A DNA stretch of 64,000 nucleotides from Cycas panzhihuaensis (Eukaryota; Cycadophyta): NCBI GenBank assembly GCA_023213395.1, contig CM041465.1:88853741-88917740 (forward strand). The letters run 5' to 3'. The notes under the pieces are model-generated. The model had not been told where the DNA came from. It searched no databases and saw nothing but the letters and a program-made list of their open reading frames with translations. A program made the translations under genes and the position numbers. Shown piece after piece: positions 44,700 through 54,975 of the stretch (position 1 is its first letter; every line of letters starts with the position of its first letter).

Positions 44700-45820
44700 C
44701 TAATTTTTGTCTATTTGTTTGTTTCATTGATGATTGCTTGTAAGGTTGGAGTCTTAAAAAGACCTAGTCTCCAACTATGAAACTCCTTTCAGATCTTTTG
44801 GTATCAGCGTGCTATTTCATTTTGTTCTGCTTTGTATTTAAATTGTCTTTCAAAATCCTCATTGTTTGCTCCATCTATTCTTATTATTCGCGTATTGCTT
44901 GTACCTATAATACTTTCATCCATAAGAGTATAGATGGTGGCTCATACCCATATAATGCCTGGAAGGGTGTCACTTTTGTTGCTGTGTGGTAAGTGGTATT
45001 GTACCACCATTCAGCCAAATGGAGCCATCGATGCCATTGAGTTTGCTTATCAGAAGAAAAGTTCCTCAAATATCCTTCTAGGCATTTGTTGACTGCCTCT
45101 GTTTGTCCATCTGATTGCAGGTGGTAGGCTGTACTCATTTAATTTTGTTCCCGCTAATTTGAACAGATCCTGCCAAAAATGGCTTGTGAACTTTGGATCC
45201 CGATCATTAACTATAATTTTGGGAAATCAATGCAAATGATGTATCTTCTTCATGTATATCTTTGCTATTTGACTTGCTTTTGCCGTTGATTGTGTGCCCC
45301 TGAAATTCGCATATTTGGTTAACCTGTCTACAACTACAAATATGGCATCTTCCCCTTCAGACTGTGGGAGTCTCGTGATAAAGTCCATTGAGATTTCTTC
45401 CCACTTTTGATGTGGAATAGGTAATGGTTGTAGCAATCCTGGACTTTTTACACATTCACTCTTGTTTCATTGGCACGAATAGCATTCAGATACATAGTTG
45501 AGGACGTTTACTTTTATTCCCTTCCAATAAAAAGAATTTTGGATGTTTCAGTATGTTTTATCTATTCTTGTATGTCCTGTTGTTAGCACTGAGTAAGCTT
45601 CCTCTAATATGACCTTTACTTTAGAAACCGTAATAAATATCTTCCCCTTCCTCAAAATTAATTCTCCTTGTAATTTGAACTTGGAAGGCTTCTGGTCCTT
45701 AATTCCTTCTAATATCTTCTGTGAAAGTGGATCGCTCTTATATTCCTTGATTAATTCTCGAGTCCAGTTGGGTGTAGCTATTGATAGTGCTTTCAACAAA
45801 ACTTCTTCATTATTGTCCCC
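44700..45820 (-). pseudogene. E9 integrase
   Basis: The frame 44905-45138 reads [60 protein letters not shown], with the catalytic Glu in QTEAVN. The frame 45227-45436 gives [20 protein letters not shown] and [16 protein letters not shown], with the first catalytic Asp in SMDFIT. The zinc-binding HHCC part lies about 45540-45620. Sequence [15 protein letters not shown]-like bridges the two (about 45160-45210). Integration of cDNA is the role. Frames shift between the two blocks. Confidence 0.93.
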
Positions 45821-45869
45821 AGGTAGTCTTGAGAGAGCATCTACAATGACATTTTCTTTACCCTTCTTA

Positions 45870-46480
45870 TATACTATACTGAAATCAAATGTTTGAAGCT
45901 TGTTAACCCATTACTGTTGTTCATTTGATAGTGTTTTCTAGTTTAAGAAATATTTGAGACCGTCATGATCTATCTAAACTATAAACTTATTCTCTAATAA
46001 GTATTGTTGCCATTGGTGTATGGCATGCATGATTGCCAACATTTCTTTGTCATAAATAGGTTTGAGTTTCTCCCTATTATTTAATTTCCTACTTTCATAA
46101 GCAATAGGTCATTCATTTTGAATTAGTACCGCCAATATCCTAAATCCTAAAGCGTCACATTCCAAAATGAACGGTTGTGAAAAATCTGGTGTTGCTAAAA
46201 CTAGAGTTGTGACCATTGATTTCTTGAGTTCTTCGAAAGCACTTTCTGCTTGTGGATTCCATACAAAAGCGTCCTTTTTTGTAAGGTCCGTTAATGGGGA
46301 TGCAATGTGAGCATATGCCTTTATAAATTTCTAAAGAAATCCTACTGCTCCCAAAAAACTCCTTATTCCTATCACATTTTTCAGTACTGGCCAATTAATA
46401 ATGACTTGAATCTTTTTCAGATCTATTTTTATCCCTTCCTTTGTGATAACATGGCCTAAATATTCTAGCTCTTCTTTTCT
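45870..46480 (-). pseudogene. E9 RNase H and RT thumb
   Basis: The minus strand gives IDLKKIQVIINWPVLKNVIG-like (about 46360-46420), AYAHIASPLTDLTKKDAFVW (about 46260-46320), ESAFEELKKSMVTTLVLATP and DFSQPFILECDALGFRILAV (about 46140-46210), then NPYYESRKLNNREKLKPIYDK (about 46050-46110). These are the end of RT and the RNase H core with catalytic Asp in ECDA. A shift breaks frame near 46330. Confidence 0.85.
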
Positions 46481-46489
46481 GAACATGCA

Positions 46490-47060
46490 TTTCTTTTAAT
46501 TTGCATAGAATTGATTGGACTGCAAGATTTGTGGTATTACTTTGATATGGTCTAGATGCCCTTCCCATGTTTTCCTATAGATCAAAATGTCATCGAAGCA
46601 GACTAGCACAAATTTCTACAAAAGTGGTTTGAGAATTGAATTCATAGTACTCTAAAAAGTTGGTAGGGCATTCACAATCCAAATAGCATGACTTTAAACT
46701 CAAATAGCCCTTCATACGCATTTAAAAGTTGTTTTGTATATATCTTCCTCTCTAATACGAATCTAATAATACCCTGATTGTAAGTCGATTTTTGAGAAAT
46801 ATCGTGCTCTGTGTATTTCGTCTAATAAATCATCTATCCGTGGGACAGGATAACAATTCTTTACCATTAATTTGTTCAACCCTCGATAGTCTACACACAT
46901 CCTATATAATCCAACTTTTTTTGGGGTTGACCACAACCGGTGATGCAAATTGGCTTGAACTAGTTGCGATGTATCCTTGACTTAATAATTCCCTTGTGAT
47001 ATTTTCAATTCCTCTTTTTAGATGATAGGGATGCCTATATGGTCGGATATTTACTGGAGT
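46490..47060 (-). pseudogene. E9 reverse transcriptase
   Basis: The frame 46763-46948 reads [52 protein letters not shown], the RT fingers and palm with the first catalytic Asp in KIDLQSGY. Further down KFVLVCFDDILIYRKTWEGH (about 46555-46615) is the catalytic core with CFDD, followed by ILQSNQFYAN (about 46500-46530). A stop after SGYY and shifts near 46680 break the frame. Confidence 0.92.
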
Positions 47061-47269
47061 TGCTCCGGGTACTAGCTCAATGGAATGTTGATAATCCTGT
47101 TGTTGGGGGAGTCCCTAGGGTTCTTCAAATACTACTCTATGCTCATCTATGATCTTTGTACCTCTATTGGTGCATCTTCTATCGCTATCTTATAACAAGT
47201 CAATATGTATGCCGATGGATTCTTCTTCAGTATTTTTTCCATGCAATGCAAAGATACTAGTTGTACTGG

Positions 47270-47660
47270 AGGTGTGGGTGGTGCTTGTAATCTATATTTG
47301 CACCCTTTCTGATAGAAACAATGAATCGGGTCACATAGTTGGTAACTATATTACCCAAGGCCCAGAACGACGAATTCCCAAGTCTGTGTCTACTCCTCCT
47401 ATAAGCATTCCAAACATACATGTATTTACTGAATAGTCTCCAATTTGGAGATTCACCTTATGACAGTAGCCTTCACAGGGAGTGGTCTTCCCATTTGCCA
47501 TGGATACTTCAAAAGTATTCAAGGATTGTATTTTTAGTCCTAACTTCTTTGTTGTGGCCCTGTTGATAAAGTTGTGTGTGCTGCCGCTATCCACAAGTAT
47601 GGCAACTGGAGCTCCTTTGATCATCCCTTGGAACCTAAGGGTTTGGGGTGTAACACTTTG
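47270..47660 (-). pseudogene. E9 protease
   Basis: The frame 47346-47624 begins MIKGAPVAILVDSGSTHNFI and continues NRATTKKLGLKIQSLNTFEV, CEGYCHKVNLQIGDYSVNTC. The DSG active site is intact, followed by the GVDTDLGIRR flap counterpart (usually VDVVLGIQWL) with changes. A frameshift near 47370 leads to TLGNIVTNYVTRFIVSI-like sequence. It cut Gag-Pol. It is the best-preserved protease of the window together with that of E3. Confidence 0.9.
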
Positions 47661-47799
47661 TCCCGTTATGGCTTGTAGTGAGATTTGGACATTCTCAGTA
47701 TTGACTTCTAAAATTCATCTACGTCTACTTCCTCTTCTTGGGTTTGATTTACTTCTTCCTGCTCTTCGTCTACTATTTCTACTTCATCGTTATTGATCA

Positions 47800-48903
47800 C
47801 GAATACCTTCTTTGTGGGATAATTGATGTTCTTTATTCCACTTTCCTCCACATTTAAAACAAGTCCCCTTTTTGAGATGTTCAACTTTGCTTGTTTTGTC
47901 CGTGTCTTTTATTGCTACTAGTGGGTTTACTTTTGGGCCTAATCTAGTCCAATTTGGATTGGATTCTCGCAGTATGATTCAATTTCGCGAGTAGATAAAC
48001 CTATGCTCTCTCGAGTTTTGCTTCTATGTTCTTCGCGTACTGGATTGCCTCATGAATATTTGAGGGGTTCATATTCTTAGTGCAAAATATGATTGTTCCC
48101 TTTAATTCACTAATGTATGTCTCCAGAATGTATTCTGCTGGTATTCATTCTAGTATTAGACATTGAAGCATCCGGAATTGCTCAAGGTATTCTTGAACTG
48201 CTCCGCTTTTGTTGTAATCTTGTTAACTGAGCAAAATAGTCAGTGTTCCATGAATCTTCGTACTGTTTTATTAATCCTGCTTTTAGATAGTCCCATGATT
48301 CTAGATGACCCAAATTGTTCTTTCGCCACCAATAAAACCACTCTAATGCCTTTCCATATAAATGTAGAGATGTTGTCAATATCTTTCCCTTATCTCGATA
48401 GTTCATATACTTGAAGTATGTTTCCATTTGCAGAACTAACTCCGAATGTTCCTTGATCTTTTGGATCAAATTTTTCCAATGTAAATTTGGTTCCCTAAGA
48501 ACTCGATCCGATTGGGAACTCCTTTGATTCCGCTGCTTGTAGGTAAAAGCCCTAAATCATCTTAAGTTCTTATGTTGTTCATTCTCGGTTATCTTGATCT
48601 AGGATTCTTCATTGAATTCTTCTATGTCTTGATGTTTCTTCACCGATGACTCTCCTTCTTGTAGATCCAAATCTTATTTAAAGTTGTAAATGAAACCTAA
48701 ATGCTTTTCATTGAAGTGATAAGTTCGACGATAAGTAGGATAATACTTCTATCCCGCTTCCTTCGCTCGTCATATTGCCGTATGCGCTCACCATCTTGTT
48801 TGAGATGAGGCTTTTCCCTAACCTTAGTTCCATCCCTACGGGGGAGGGAGGGAATTTGGTCAAAATTTTTCCAAATTATCTTTAGATTCTCGTTTTGAAA
48901 CAA
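47800..48903 (-). pseudogene. E9 Gag
   Basis: Gag starts near MFQNENLKIIWKNFDQIPSL (48843-48903). The core frame 48182-48469 has ELVLQMETYFKYMNYRDKGK, ILTTSLHLYGKALEWFYWWR and LKAGLIKQYEDSWNTDYFAQ. Further down LETYISELKGTIIFCTKNMN-like (about 48060-48130) and the zinc knuckle CFKCGGKWNKEHQ (about 47820-47870), whose last Cys is lost. Frames shift between blocks. Gag forms the particle and binds RNA. Confidence 0.9.
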
Positions 48904-48904
48904 A

Positions 48905-48916
48905 GCTCTGATACCA
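48905..48916 (-). promoter_or_regulatory. E9 primer-binding site
   Basis: The minus strand reads TGGTATCAGAGC, exact match to the initiator-tRNA-Met complement. Confidence 0.93.
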
Positions 48917-48918
48917 CT

Positions 48919-49357
48919 TGAAGTGAATAATTTCCTCTGTCACTCATTGATTTCCAAATCACAATGAAAAGTCCATTGAAAGGTTACAAATGGTAGCAAA
49001 AATACAAAAAATAGTAAATACACCAGTCAAAATGGACAAGGAATGCAATCTGCAAGGCTAGCTAACATCGCTTCTAATACGCCGATTCACCTAATATCTT
49101 GCTTGAGATGGCCAACCCTCTTCGAGGCGAGGTTACATGGGCGAGCTAACTGCAACCCTAAAAGCCGAGTTTATGCTAAGAGAACAAAACCACCTGATGA
49201 TTTGGAAAGGGGACTCCAACCCCTATATATAGAGACATTTAATCTTCTAAAGGAAGTTGGCCAGAAATGAGTCACCAATCGAGACTAAACCTAGCATGAA
49301 GTCGGCCAAAAGACGGCCATGACTAGTCAAAGTAGGTGAGAAATTGGGAATGTAACA
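48919..49357 (-). repeat. E9 5' LTR
   Basis: 439 bp direct copy of 43874-44327, with CCCTCTTCGAGGCGAGGTTA (49117-49136). About 25 bases after this motif are missing relative to the 3' copy (the AGCCCAATGGCT part). Confidence 0.93.
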
Positions 49358-49362
49358 TGTTC

Positions 49363-49962
49363 TTTGTAGGCTTGAACTAACCCCACCCTTGTGTTTAAGC
49401 GCATGAGCTAGGCAAAGTAAATCATATTCCCTATGTCCTCATATTATTCTATTAGGCTTTTTCTTAAGAAGATCATATTTTCATTGTTTGTGCCCCCATA
49501 AAATCAAGCTTTCCACCAACGAAAATGTTTCAATGCTTTGTCGTACAAATGGAGTGATGCCACCAAAACTTGTTCTTTATCGGATATAGTGCTTGTCTGG
49601 AAATATATTTTCATTTGGATAATCCAACTGTAGGTGTCCCTAGATTTATCTAGGTCAAATTTTTCAAAAACAATTGTGCCCTTAAGTCCTTTTCCTAGTT
49701 TGAAGTTGATTTACTCAAATTCCCAATCATCCTTTTTTTGCTCCTAGAATTTTATTTCCCTCAAAGGTTCCCCTCCCTCTATCTGTCTGTCTAATTTTCT
49801 GTTTATTGCATTAATCATATTGGTGATTCCCTTTAATTCTCTATGTATGGCAAATACATGACCATCTATCTTGTCAATACTTGCATTCACGTCTCCTATT
49901 GTAGCTAAGGGATTATTCACCATCTTGTTTTTTTGAAGGGTCTTTCCTGATCTCAACTCCAT
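49363..49962 (-). pseudogene. E8 Gag, N-terminal half
   Basis: The frame 49744-49962 starts MELRSGKTLQKNKMVNNPLA, IGDVNASIDKIDGHVFAIHR, the usual N-terminus. Then KFDLDKSRDTYSWIIQMKIY, VLVASLHLYDKALKHFRWWK and RKSLIE..YEDIGNMIYFA (about 49430-49680) make the core, up to LMRLNTRVGLVQAYKE at the E9 junction. The reading continues at 43868 on the other side of E9. Confidence 0.85.
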
Positions 49963-50035
49963 TTAGGGGAAAAAATTAAGGATTTCCTAGCATAAGTAAG
50001 CAAAAAAATCTAGCCTCAAGATGGCTTCCAACAAA

Positions 50036-50047
50036 GCTCTGATACCA
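50036..50047 (-). promoter_or_regulatory. E8 primer-binding site
   Basis: The minus strand reads TGGTATCAGAGC two bases from the LTR end. Confidence 0.92.
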
Positions 50048-50049
50048 CT

Positions 50050-50623
50050 TGTAACAATCTCACAGAACTTTATTAAGAAATTTAATAAATATGGTGCAAA
50101 ATAGACAAAATATCCACCAATACACTTGCAAAATATTCAATCAAAAGGATAATAATATAAATCTACTTCACTACTTCTTACATATAAATATAAAATGGTA
50201 TGAAATGAACGTAAACTGAATAAATACAATGTTACCAAATGATCCTACAACATCGGCCGATAATCTAATCCTCTTCAAGGCGAGGTTCCCTCCATAATGC
50301 TCCCCAAAAGGGCCAAAAATATGGCAGTCCAAGACTTTTCTGATGATGCCCAAATGAGACCCCAAACCCTCCTTAAATATATTTCCAAAAGATACTAATA
50401 GAAGTTGGCCGTAAAAGGGGTACAAACCCCTAAAACCAAAACTAGAAGTCGGCTTAACTTCCCCTAAAACTAGCAAGCTAAAACCTTCAAATGGCCATAA
50501 CTTTTGTTATAGACGTCAGAATTGACTTTTGTCTGAACCGTTGGAATCCTGGTTTAGAGACCTTTAATTTGAATGGAGACATGGTATAGTTTTGACCAGA
50601 CTCCAAGGTGTTTGAATGCTACA
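50050..50623 (-). repeat. E8 5' LTR
   Basis: 574 bp direct copy of 39455-40031, with CCTCTTCAAGGCGAGGTTCC (50270-50289) of the shared motif. Confidence 0.93.
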
Positions 50624-50822
50624 AACCTCATCATATGCAATCTCCCATATGATCACTAACTAGCAAGAAAGAGGCTAGCAAACCTTCAATTATATATCCA
50701 ATCCAATTAAATTTTGCAAGTTATGGCAAAAAATATATATCAAAGTCTTTTTTTTTTTTTCTGAATCATATGCAGTCAACAACGAGTTTCTCCAACATTG
50801 AAGGGCAATTGTAGAGGTTATC
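50624..50822. other. Short spacer between E8 and E10
   Basis: 199 bp with a T13 run at about 50747-50760. AACCT at its left and TTATC at its right are target-duplication halves of E8 and E10. Confidence 0.5.
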
Positions 50823-51048
50823 CATTACGAACCTAAGTTCATAGAACAATCTCCAAATCCAAGAGAGCACATAAGCAAATGTATGTTGAAGAATTTAATA
50901 GTCAAAAGACCATTACATTTAATTGATAGAAATGAATTATGTTGAATGTTTACAATGATTACATATTTATATGTATGACATAATGTGTTTGCAACCATTC
51001 GAGAGCACCTTTTGATAATAATTGGATTACTTAATTAGATTCATAATA
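50823..51048 (-). repeat. E10 3' LTR
   Basis: About 226 bp; the terminal bases on both sides are mutated (CATTACGAACC against TGTTGTGAACC; CATAATA against CATAACA). Confidence 0.85.
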
Positions 51049-51059
51049 AGACCCCTTCT

Positions 51060-51330
51060 TGAAATATTTCGCCCTCGAAACATAGTTGAAAAAAATGATT
51101 AGTCGTTGTTCTTTAGAAGAATGTCACAATATTTTGTTGTTTGATATTGTATCAAAATTTTATCCCAATAGTAGTGTGTCTCCCTATATGGTTGAATAAT
51201 CATTGAGTTTATGTCAATTATGAGATTAATCGAATGTTCCAAGCTTTTATCAAAAGACAATTCTACTAGAAGATCTTGAAGAATTTCCTTGTGTTTTTGG
51301 GAGGTCCGGTGCACTTCATCATTTTCAACT
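51060..51330 (-). pseudogene. E10 RT start fused to pol end
   Basis: The frame 51099-51314 reads VHRTSQKHKEILQDLL-like start, then LLVELSFDKSLEHSINLIID and NSMIIQPYRETHYYWDKILI, equivalent to the FxEPxxLPPxRxxDHxIxLxPG segment before gypsy RT. About 15 codons later MFRGRNISRRGL (51060-51100) is the usual last segment of pol. The rest of pol, normally 2.5 kb or more, is missing between them. A single internal deletion near 51105-51120 is the simplest explanation. Confidence 0.7.
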
Positions 51331-51409
51331 ATCGCCTCATCTCTCTCGAAATGTGAAAAGTTGAGCCACTACACCTTGACGATGCCCCCTAGTTACCTTT
51401 TCCATACGC

Positions 51410-51810
51410 TTACATGACATTACTTAAGCATTTCTTGGTGTTTTTCTTGAAAGTGTGATAATCTTGCCTTCCTTCTTAAATTTCATGAATAACTTGTCTA
51501 AATTCATTTTGAATGTTCCAAGTGTTCTAAGCCATTGACTGCCTAAAACAACATCTACACCTCCCACATTAAGGATGTAAAAATTTTTTGTAATGATAAC
51601 ATCACCCACCATGAGATTAAGATTTTTTATCACACCTTGCCTCGATATAACCTATTTTCCTCCAACGCCTACTTGAAAACGAGGAGTTCTTAATGGAAAT
51701 AATCTTAGTTGTTGAACACAATTTCTATCAATGAAATTATAACTGCAGCCTGAATCCACCAAGATTGTGACAACTTGTTTTTCGATAAATCCTTATAGTT
51801 TTAGTGTATT
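51410..51810 (-). pseudogene. E10 protease
   Basis: The minus strand reads KQVVTILVDSGCSYNFIDRN (about 51735-51795), CVQQLRLFPLRTPRFQVGVG, then in frame 51424-51633 NLNLMVGDVIITKNFYILNV and GGVDVVLGSQWLRTLGTFKM. DSG, the GGVDVVLG flap-like region and the LGSQWL segment are all intact. Two stops interrupt it. This is a retroviral-type aspartic protease. Confidence 0.88.
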
Positions 51811-51829
51811 TGATTGAGTAAAACTACTC

Positions 51830-52980
51830 ATAGCTGAAAATGGCATTTTTGGGGCGTCTTCCTCAAGATAATAGTAATTTTCCTAAGATTCATAATTGTG
51901 AAAATTTTCCTGGTTATTTTCTAAGCCTTGCTCCTTCTCATATCCTTCATTCTCTTCTATAGGCAATAATCTTATTGTATATAGTTGGTTCTTTCGACAT
52001 CTATGCACAGGTACACACTTTTCTTCACATATAAAGCATACATCATTTTTTCTTATCTTTTCCTATTATGTTCTTGTCTTTCAAAGGATTGGTTTAGTGG
52101 GTCGGTTAAAATTGGCCAGTAAGGGATTAGACCAGGCAATTGGTAATGGAGTAGGCTGGCCAAACAAGGGAATATAAAGGTTTTGTCTCTATCTTGCGTA
52201 ATGCATTTATCTTATCTTTATGTATTTTCGCCAATTATATTGCTTTATTAAGATCAGTAGGTTCCTAGGTCTTTACATCTGCTTGAATTTCCACCATTAG
52301 ACCATCAATGAATTGCTCAATGAGTCTTTTAGTCAGAATACCTTCTACTACATAACTCAATTCAATGAATGTTATGTTGTATTCTTCTACAATTCCTCTT
52401 TGCCTTAATTTTCGTAATTCACAATAGTAATCATGATTGGTTACAACTTTGAATCATTCAATGAATAAACGGACGAACTCCTTTCATGTCAACAATTGAC
52501 TTTGGAATATGGTATGCTCTAAGATCTACCACCATTTACATGCAATTCCATGCATGTATAATGTTGTTAAAGCAACTTGCTCAATTGGCTCAATTTCTAC
52601 CAAGTGCTAATAATTTTCTATTTGTTGAATCCATACTCTTGATTCGTGTGTCTTCTGCTTAATACTGAAGTGTTAAATCACAACTTTTTCTAGCTTTTTT
52701 TTTTCTATGATTGTATGGTCTGCAAATAGTTAAAATATGTTTAGAGTCCAACTACGTTTTGTTCTTCAGCTGTTAGGTTTTAGTAGTCGTTAAGATATTT
52801 TCTAATAGGCTCATTGGCGAAATTTAATTGTGTTTTTCTAAGTCCAAAATTATCTCCTATAAGTTGGGTTCTAACATATGACTAATGACTAATCCCTTTG
52901 TCTTCCAAATCTAGCACAATTAATTCATCTTCTTTGCCTGCTAACATGATTGTTAATTTTCCCAAGATCTGATGTAAAGT
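51830..52980 (-). pseudogene. E10 Gag and zinc knuckle
   Basis: The minus strand has the knuckle CFICEEKCVPVHRC (about 52000-52045), followed by a Glu/Asn-rich linker to the protease, and above it the Gag helices CELRKLRQRGIVEEYNITFI, LSYVVEGILTKRLIEQFIDG and LMVEIQADVKT (about 52260-52430). The N-terminal core is more decayed (about 52450-52970). The knuckle pattern CX2CX3-4HX2-4C is of the variant used by this gypsy lineage. Confidence 0.8.
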
Positions 52981-53544
52981 GTAGTTTAAGAGTGTATTTG
53001 ATGTTTGTACTACTGTGAACTACTTAAGTAATAGGTTCAATAATGTCTTTTTGGACTAAATTTCCAGCCATTTCTTTAGTGTTCATTATGTTTATAATGG
53101 TATATGTAAGATTCTATAGCTTGCCTTCCATAACTACAAGTTAATATATTCAATTTGTAACCTTCTTAATTGAGTTGTCCAAGAGGCAATATCTATTATT
53201 AGGTCACTTCCCAACATATTGGTGAATATGTAACTCATTTGATTGCTACTCAACACAAAGGAGTATTGTGGGCTGATAACCACAACCCAAAGCAACGTAA
53301 ATCAAATAAAAATGTTGATTTGCCAATTAAAGTATTACCCTTAGTATTGCACCTAAGGCCGTCCAATTTAGACTCGTAGCCGTAGCTTGATATATATGTT
53401 TGTTTCATAGTTTATTGTAGCGATATAAATACTAATGCCTAACTTATTTCCATGGCAACCGGATAAGCAAAGTACATAATATATAACTATATATTAAGGT
53501 GACTTTTATAACACTTATATAATATATGAACTATAGTTAGGCGA

Positions 53545-54100
53545 CGAGACGATAGGTATATGTGTCAAATTATCTTCATTGTGACGTGGTGGTCGACAAG
53601 TATAGATTAATGCTCATCCAATGACCCCCAGATCAAATTGTTTTTTTTTTTTGTGGCTCGGAGGTAGGTGACTGCTAGGTATATATTTGCATTCACAAAT
53701 TGACCTACAAATCAAATCGTCTTCTCTATGATTTGGAGGTAGTGATTGCCTGTGTATATTAACATGGATAGGGATCTATGTATTCTTATATATATAACAC
53801 TTATCTTCGTAACTTGGCACATACGTAGGCTTATAGGTATATATGTTGAATTGTCTTCACCATTACAAGATAGGCAACAAGTATAGATTAATGCTCATCT
53901 GTTGGCATGTAGATCAAATCGTTTTTCTCCGTGGCTTAGAGGTAGGCAACCCAAGGTATATATTAATACTCACCCGTTGACTGACAGTTCGAATCATCTT
54001 CTCCATGATTTCAAGGTAGTGGTTGTGTGTGTATATTATTGCAGATAGGGATACATATATTCCTATATATATCAACATTATATTTGCCCGTGTATATTAT
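53545..54100. repeat. Tandem duplication of about 280 bp built of 75-85-bp monomers (E10 leader)
   Basis: Matching words recur at a 277-281-base offset: ATAGGTAT (53552, 53833), CAAGTATAGATTAATGCTCAT (53597, 53878), GAGGTAGG (53661, 53939) and GTGTATATTA (53752, 54029). Inside each unit there are three or four diverged 75-85-bp monomers with the pattern GTATA..GA(C/T)..AGATCAAAT(C/T)GT..GGAGGTAG. This resembles a short higher-order repeat. Confidence 0.8.
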
Positions 54101-54209
54101 TCTTTAGTGGTGGCTCGTGTATATTATTTGTCACACATATATATTAGTCGTCATCACATGTTGAATTGCAGAGGCTTAATACATAACATTTTCTCTCTGC
54201 AGAGTGAAT

Positions 54210-54390
54210 GAAATATTAATATGTCAAATATCCGTAATTCCGCATTGGACAAAATATCGTATCTTAATTTTCTCTATGATTTTGTAGCAAACGAAATATC
54301 ACTATGTTAAATTTTTGTGATTCTATGGCAGACAAAATTATTGATATGTTAATTTTCTACAATTTTGCAACTAATGGAATATCGGTATCT
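54210..54390. repeat. 41/42-bp minisatellite, about 4.4 copies (E10 leader)
   Basis: Units start at 54210, 54251, 54293, 54334 and 54376 (GAAATATTAATATG, AAAATATCGTATCT, GAAATATCACTATG, AAAATTATTGATATG, GGAATATCGGTATC), with lengths of 41, 42, 41 and 42 bp. Units diverge by about a third yet keep phase. Confidence 0.85.
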
Positions 54391-54715
54391 TTTTTTCTTT
54401 CATGTAATCTCTCTTTCTATGGTTTTGATCTGGTCAGATTGTCCCACTTGGATTATTCATAATCTTGCGAAGCCTTTGTCAAATCCTAACCTCATATTAT
54501 TATGTAACCCTGAACTTATCTGGGATACACACTTGTGCTCTACCAAGCTATCAGGTTATGAGATGTGTGAAGGATATCTAGTCTTCACAACCCCGTGAAA
54601 TGGGAATATACAAACAGAGGTATGCCTATGTAAAGGCACTATTACTTGGCACAATTGTAATCCAAAATAGTTTCTCACAGGGCAGGAATGTTGTTCTCAT
54701 AGGGCAAGAATGTTT

Positions 54716-54727
54716 GCTTTGATACCA
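54716..54727 (-). promoter_or_regulatory. E10 primer-binding site
   Basis: The minus strand reads TGGTATCAAAGC, one base from the initiator-tRNA-Met complement. Confidence 0.85.
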
Positions 54728-54729
54728 TT

Positions 54730-54975
54730 TGTTGTGAACCTAAGTTCATAACTTGAGAACAATCTCCAAATCCAAGAGAGCACACAAGCACATAGGCACG
54801 CTAAAGAATTGAATAGTCAAAACACCAATATATTTAATTGATAGAAATGAATGATGTTGAATGTTTACAATAGTTACATATTTATATGCACGACATAATG
54901 TCTTTTGGTGAATGGATGCAACCATTCAAGAGCACTTTTTGATAATAATTGGATTAACAAATTAGGGTCATAACA
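54730..54975 (-). repeat. E10 5' LTR
   Basis: 246 bp, plus-strand TGTTGTGAACC to GGTCATAACA. Confidence 0.88.

Larger units (their letters stand above)
43874..49357 (-). mobile_element. E9: Ty3-gypsy chromovirus nested in the gag of E8
   Basis: LTRs 43874-44327 and 48919-49357 end GGGAATGTAACA on the plus strand. The primer site (48905-48916) and purine tract (44328-44340) lie just inside. The host bases TGTTC flank both sides (43869-43873 and 49358-49362), a perfect 5-bp duplication. The E8 Gag reading runs on across the insertion, matching the sequence of E5 Gag at the same place. Domains on the minus strand: gag, zinc knuckle, protease, RT, RNase H, integrase, chromodomain. Fewer stops occur than in E8, as expected for a later arrival. 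Confidence 0.97.
39455..50623 (-). mobile_element. E8: Ty3-gypsy chromovirus interrupted by E9
   Basis: LTRs 39455-40031 and 50050-50623 (577 and 574 bp) begin TGTAGCAATCTC / TGTAACAATCTC on the plus strand and end GAATGCTACA. The primer site is 50036-50047 and purine tract 40032-40044. Flanks CACCT (39450-39454) and AACCT (50624-50628) form a target duplication with one change. Without E9 the element is about 5.7 kb. Domains on the minus strand: gag (split by E9), knuckle, protease, RT, RNase H, integrase, chromodomain tail. Frames are heavily broken. The LTR pair looks about 85 percent identical by eye. Confidence 0.96.
52981..54715 (-). other. E10 untranslated leader
   Basis: Between Gag and the primer site there is about 1.7 kb of AT-rich DNA with poly-T runs (53641-53652 and others) and both tandem arrays. 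No protein is readable. Confidence 0.6.
50823..54975 (-). mobile_element. E10: internally deleted Ty3-gypsy element with repeat-rich leader
   Basis: Direct LTRs lie at 50823-51048 and 54730-54975 (226 and 246 bp), sharing CAATCTCCAAATCCAAGAGAG and TTTAATTGATAGAAATGAAT. The primer site TGGTATCAAAGC is at 54716-54727 (minus) and a short purine tract GAAGGGGTCT at 51049-51058. Flanks TTATC (50818-50822) and TTGTC (54976-54980) are a target duplication with one change. The minus strand encodes gag, zinc knuckle and protease and the first residues of RT, then jumps to the last residues of pol: RT palm, RNase H and integrase are deleted. The 1.7-kb leader contains tandem repeats. Confidence 0.92.

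Noticed and set aside
53400-54400. CRISPR-like array
   Set aside because: The units are diverged, contiguous tandem repeats without constant-length spacers, and the DNA is from a plant nucleus.
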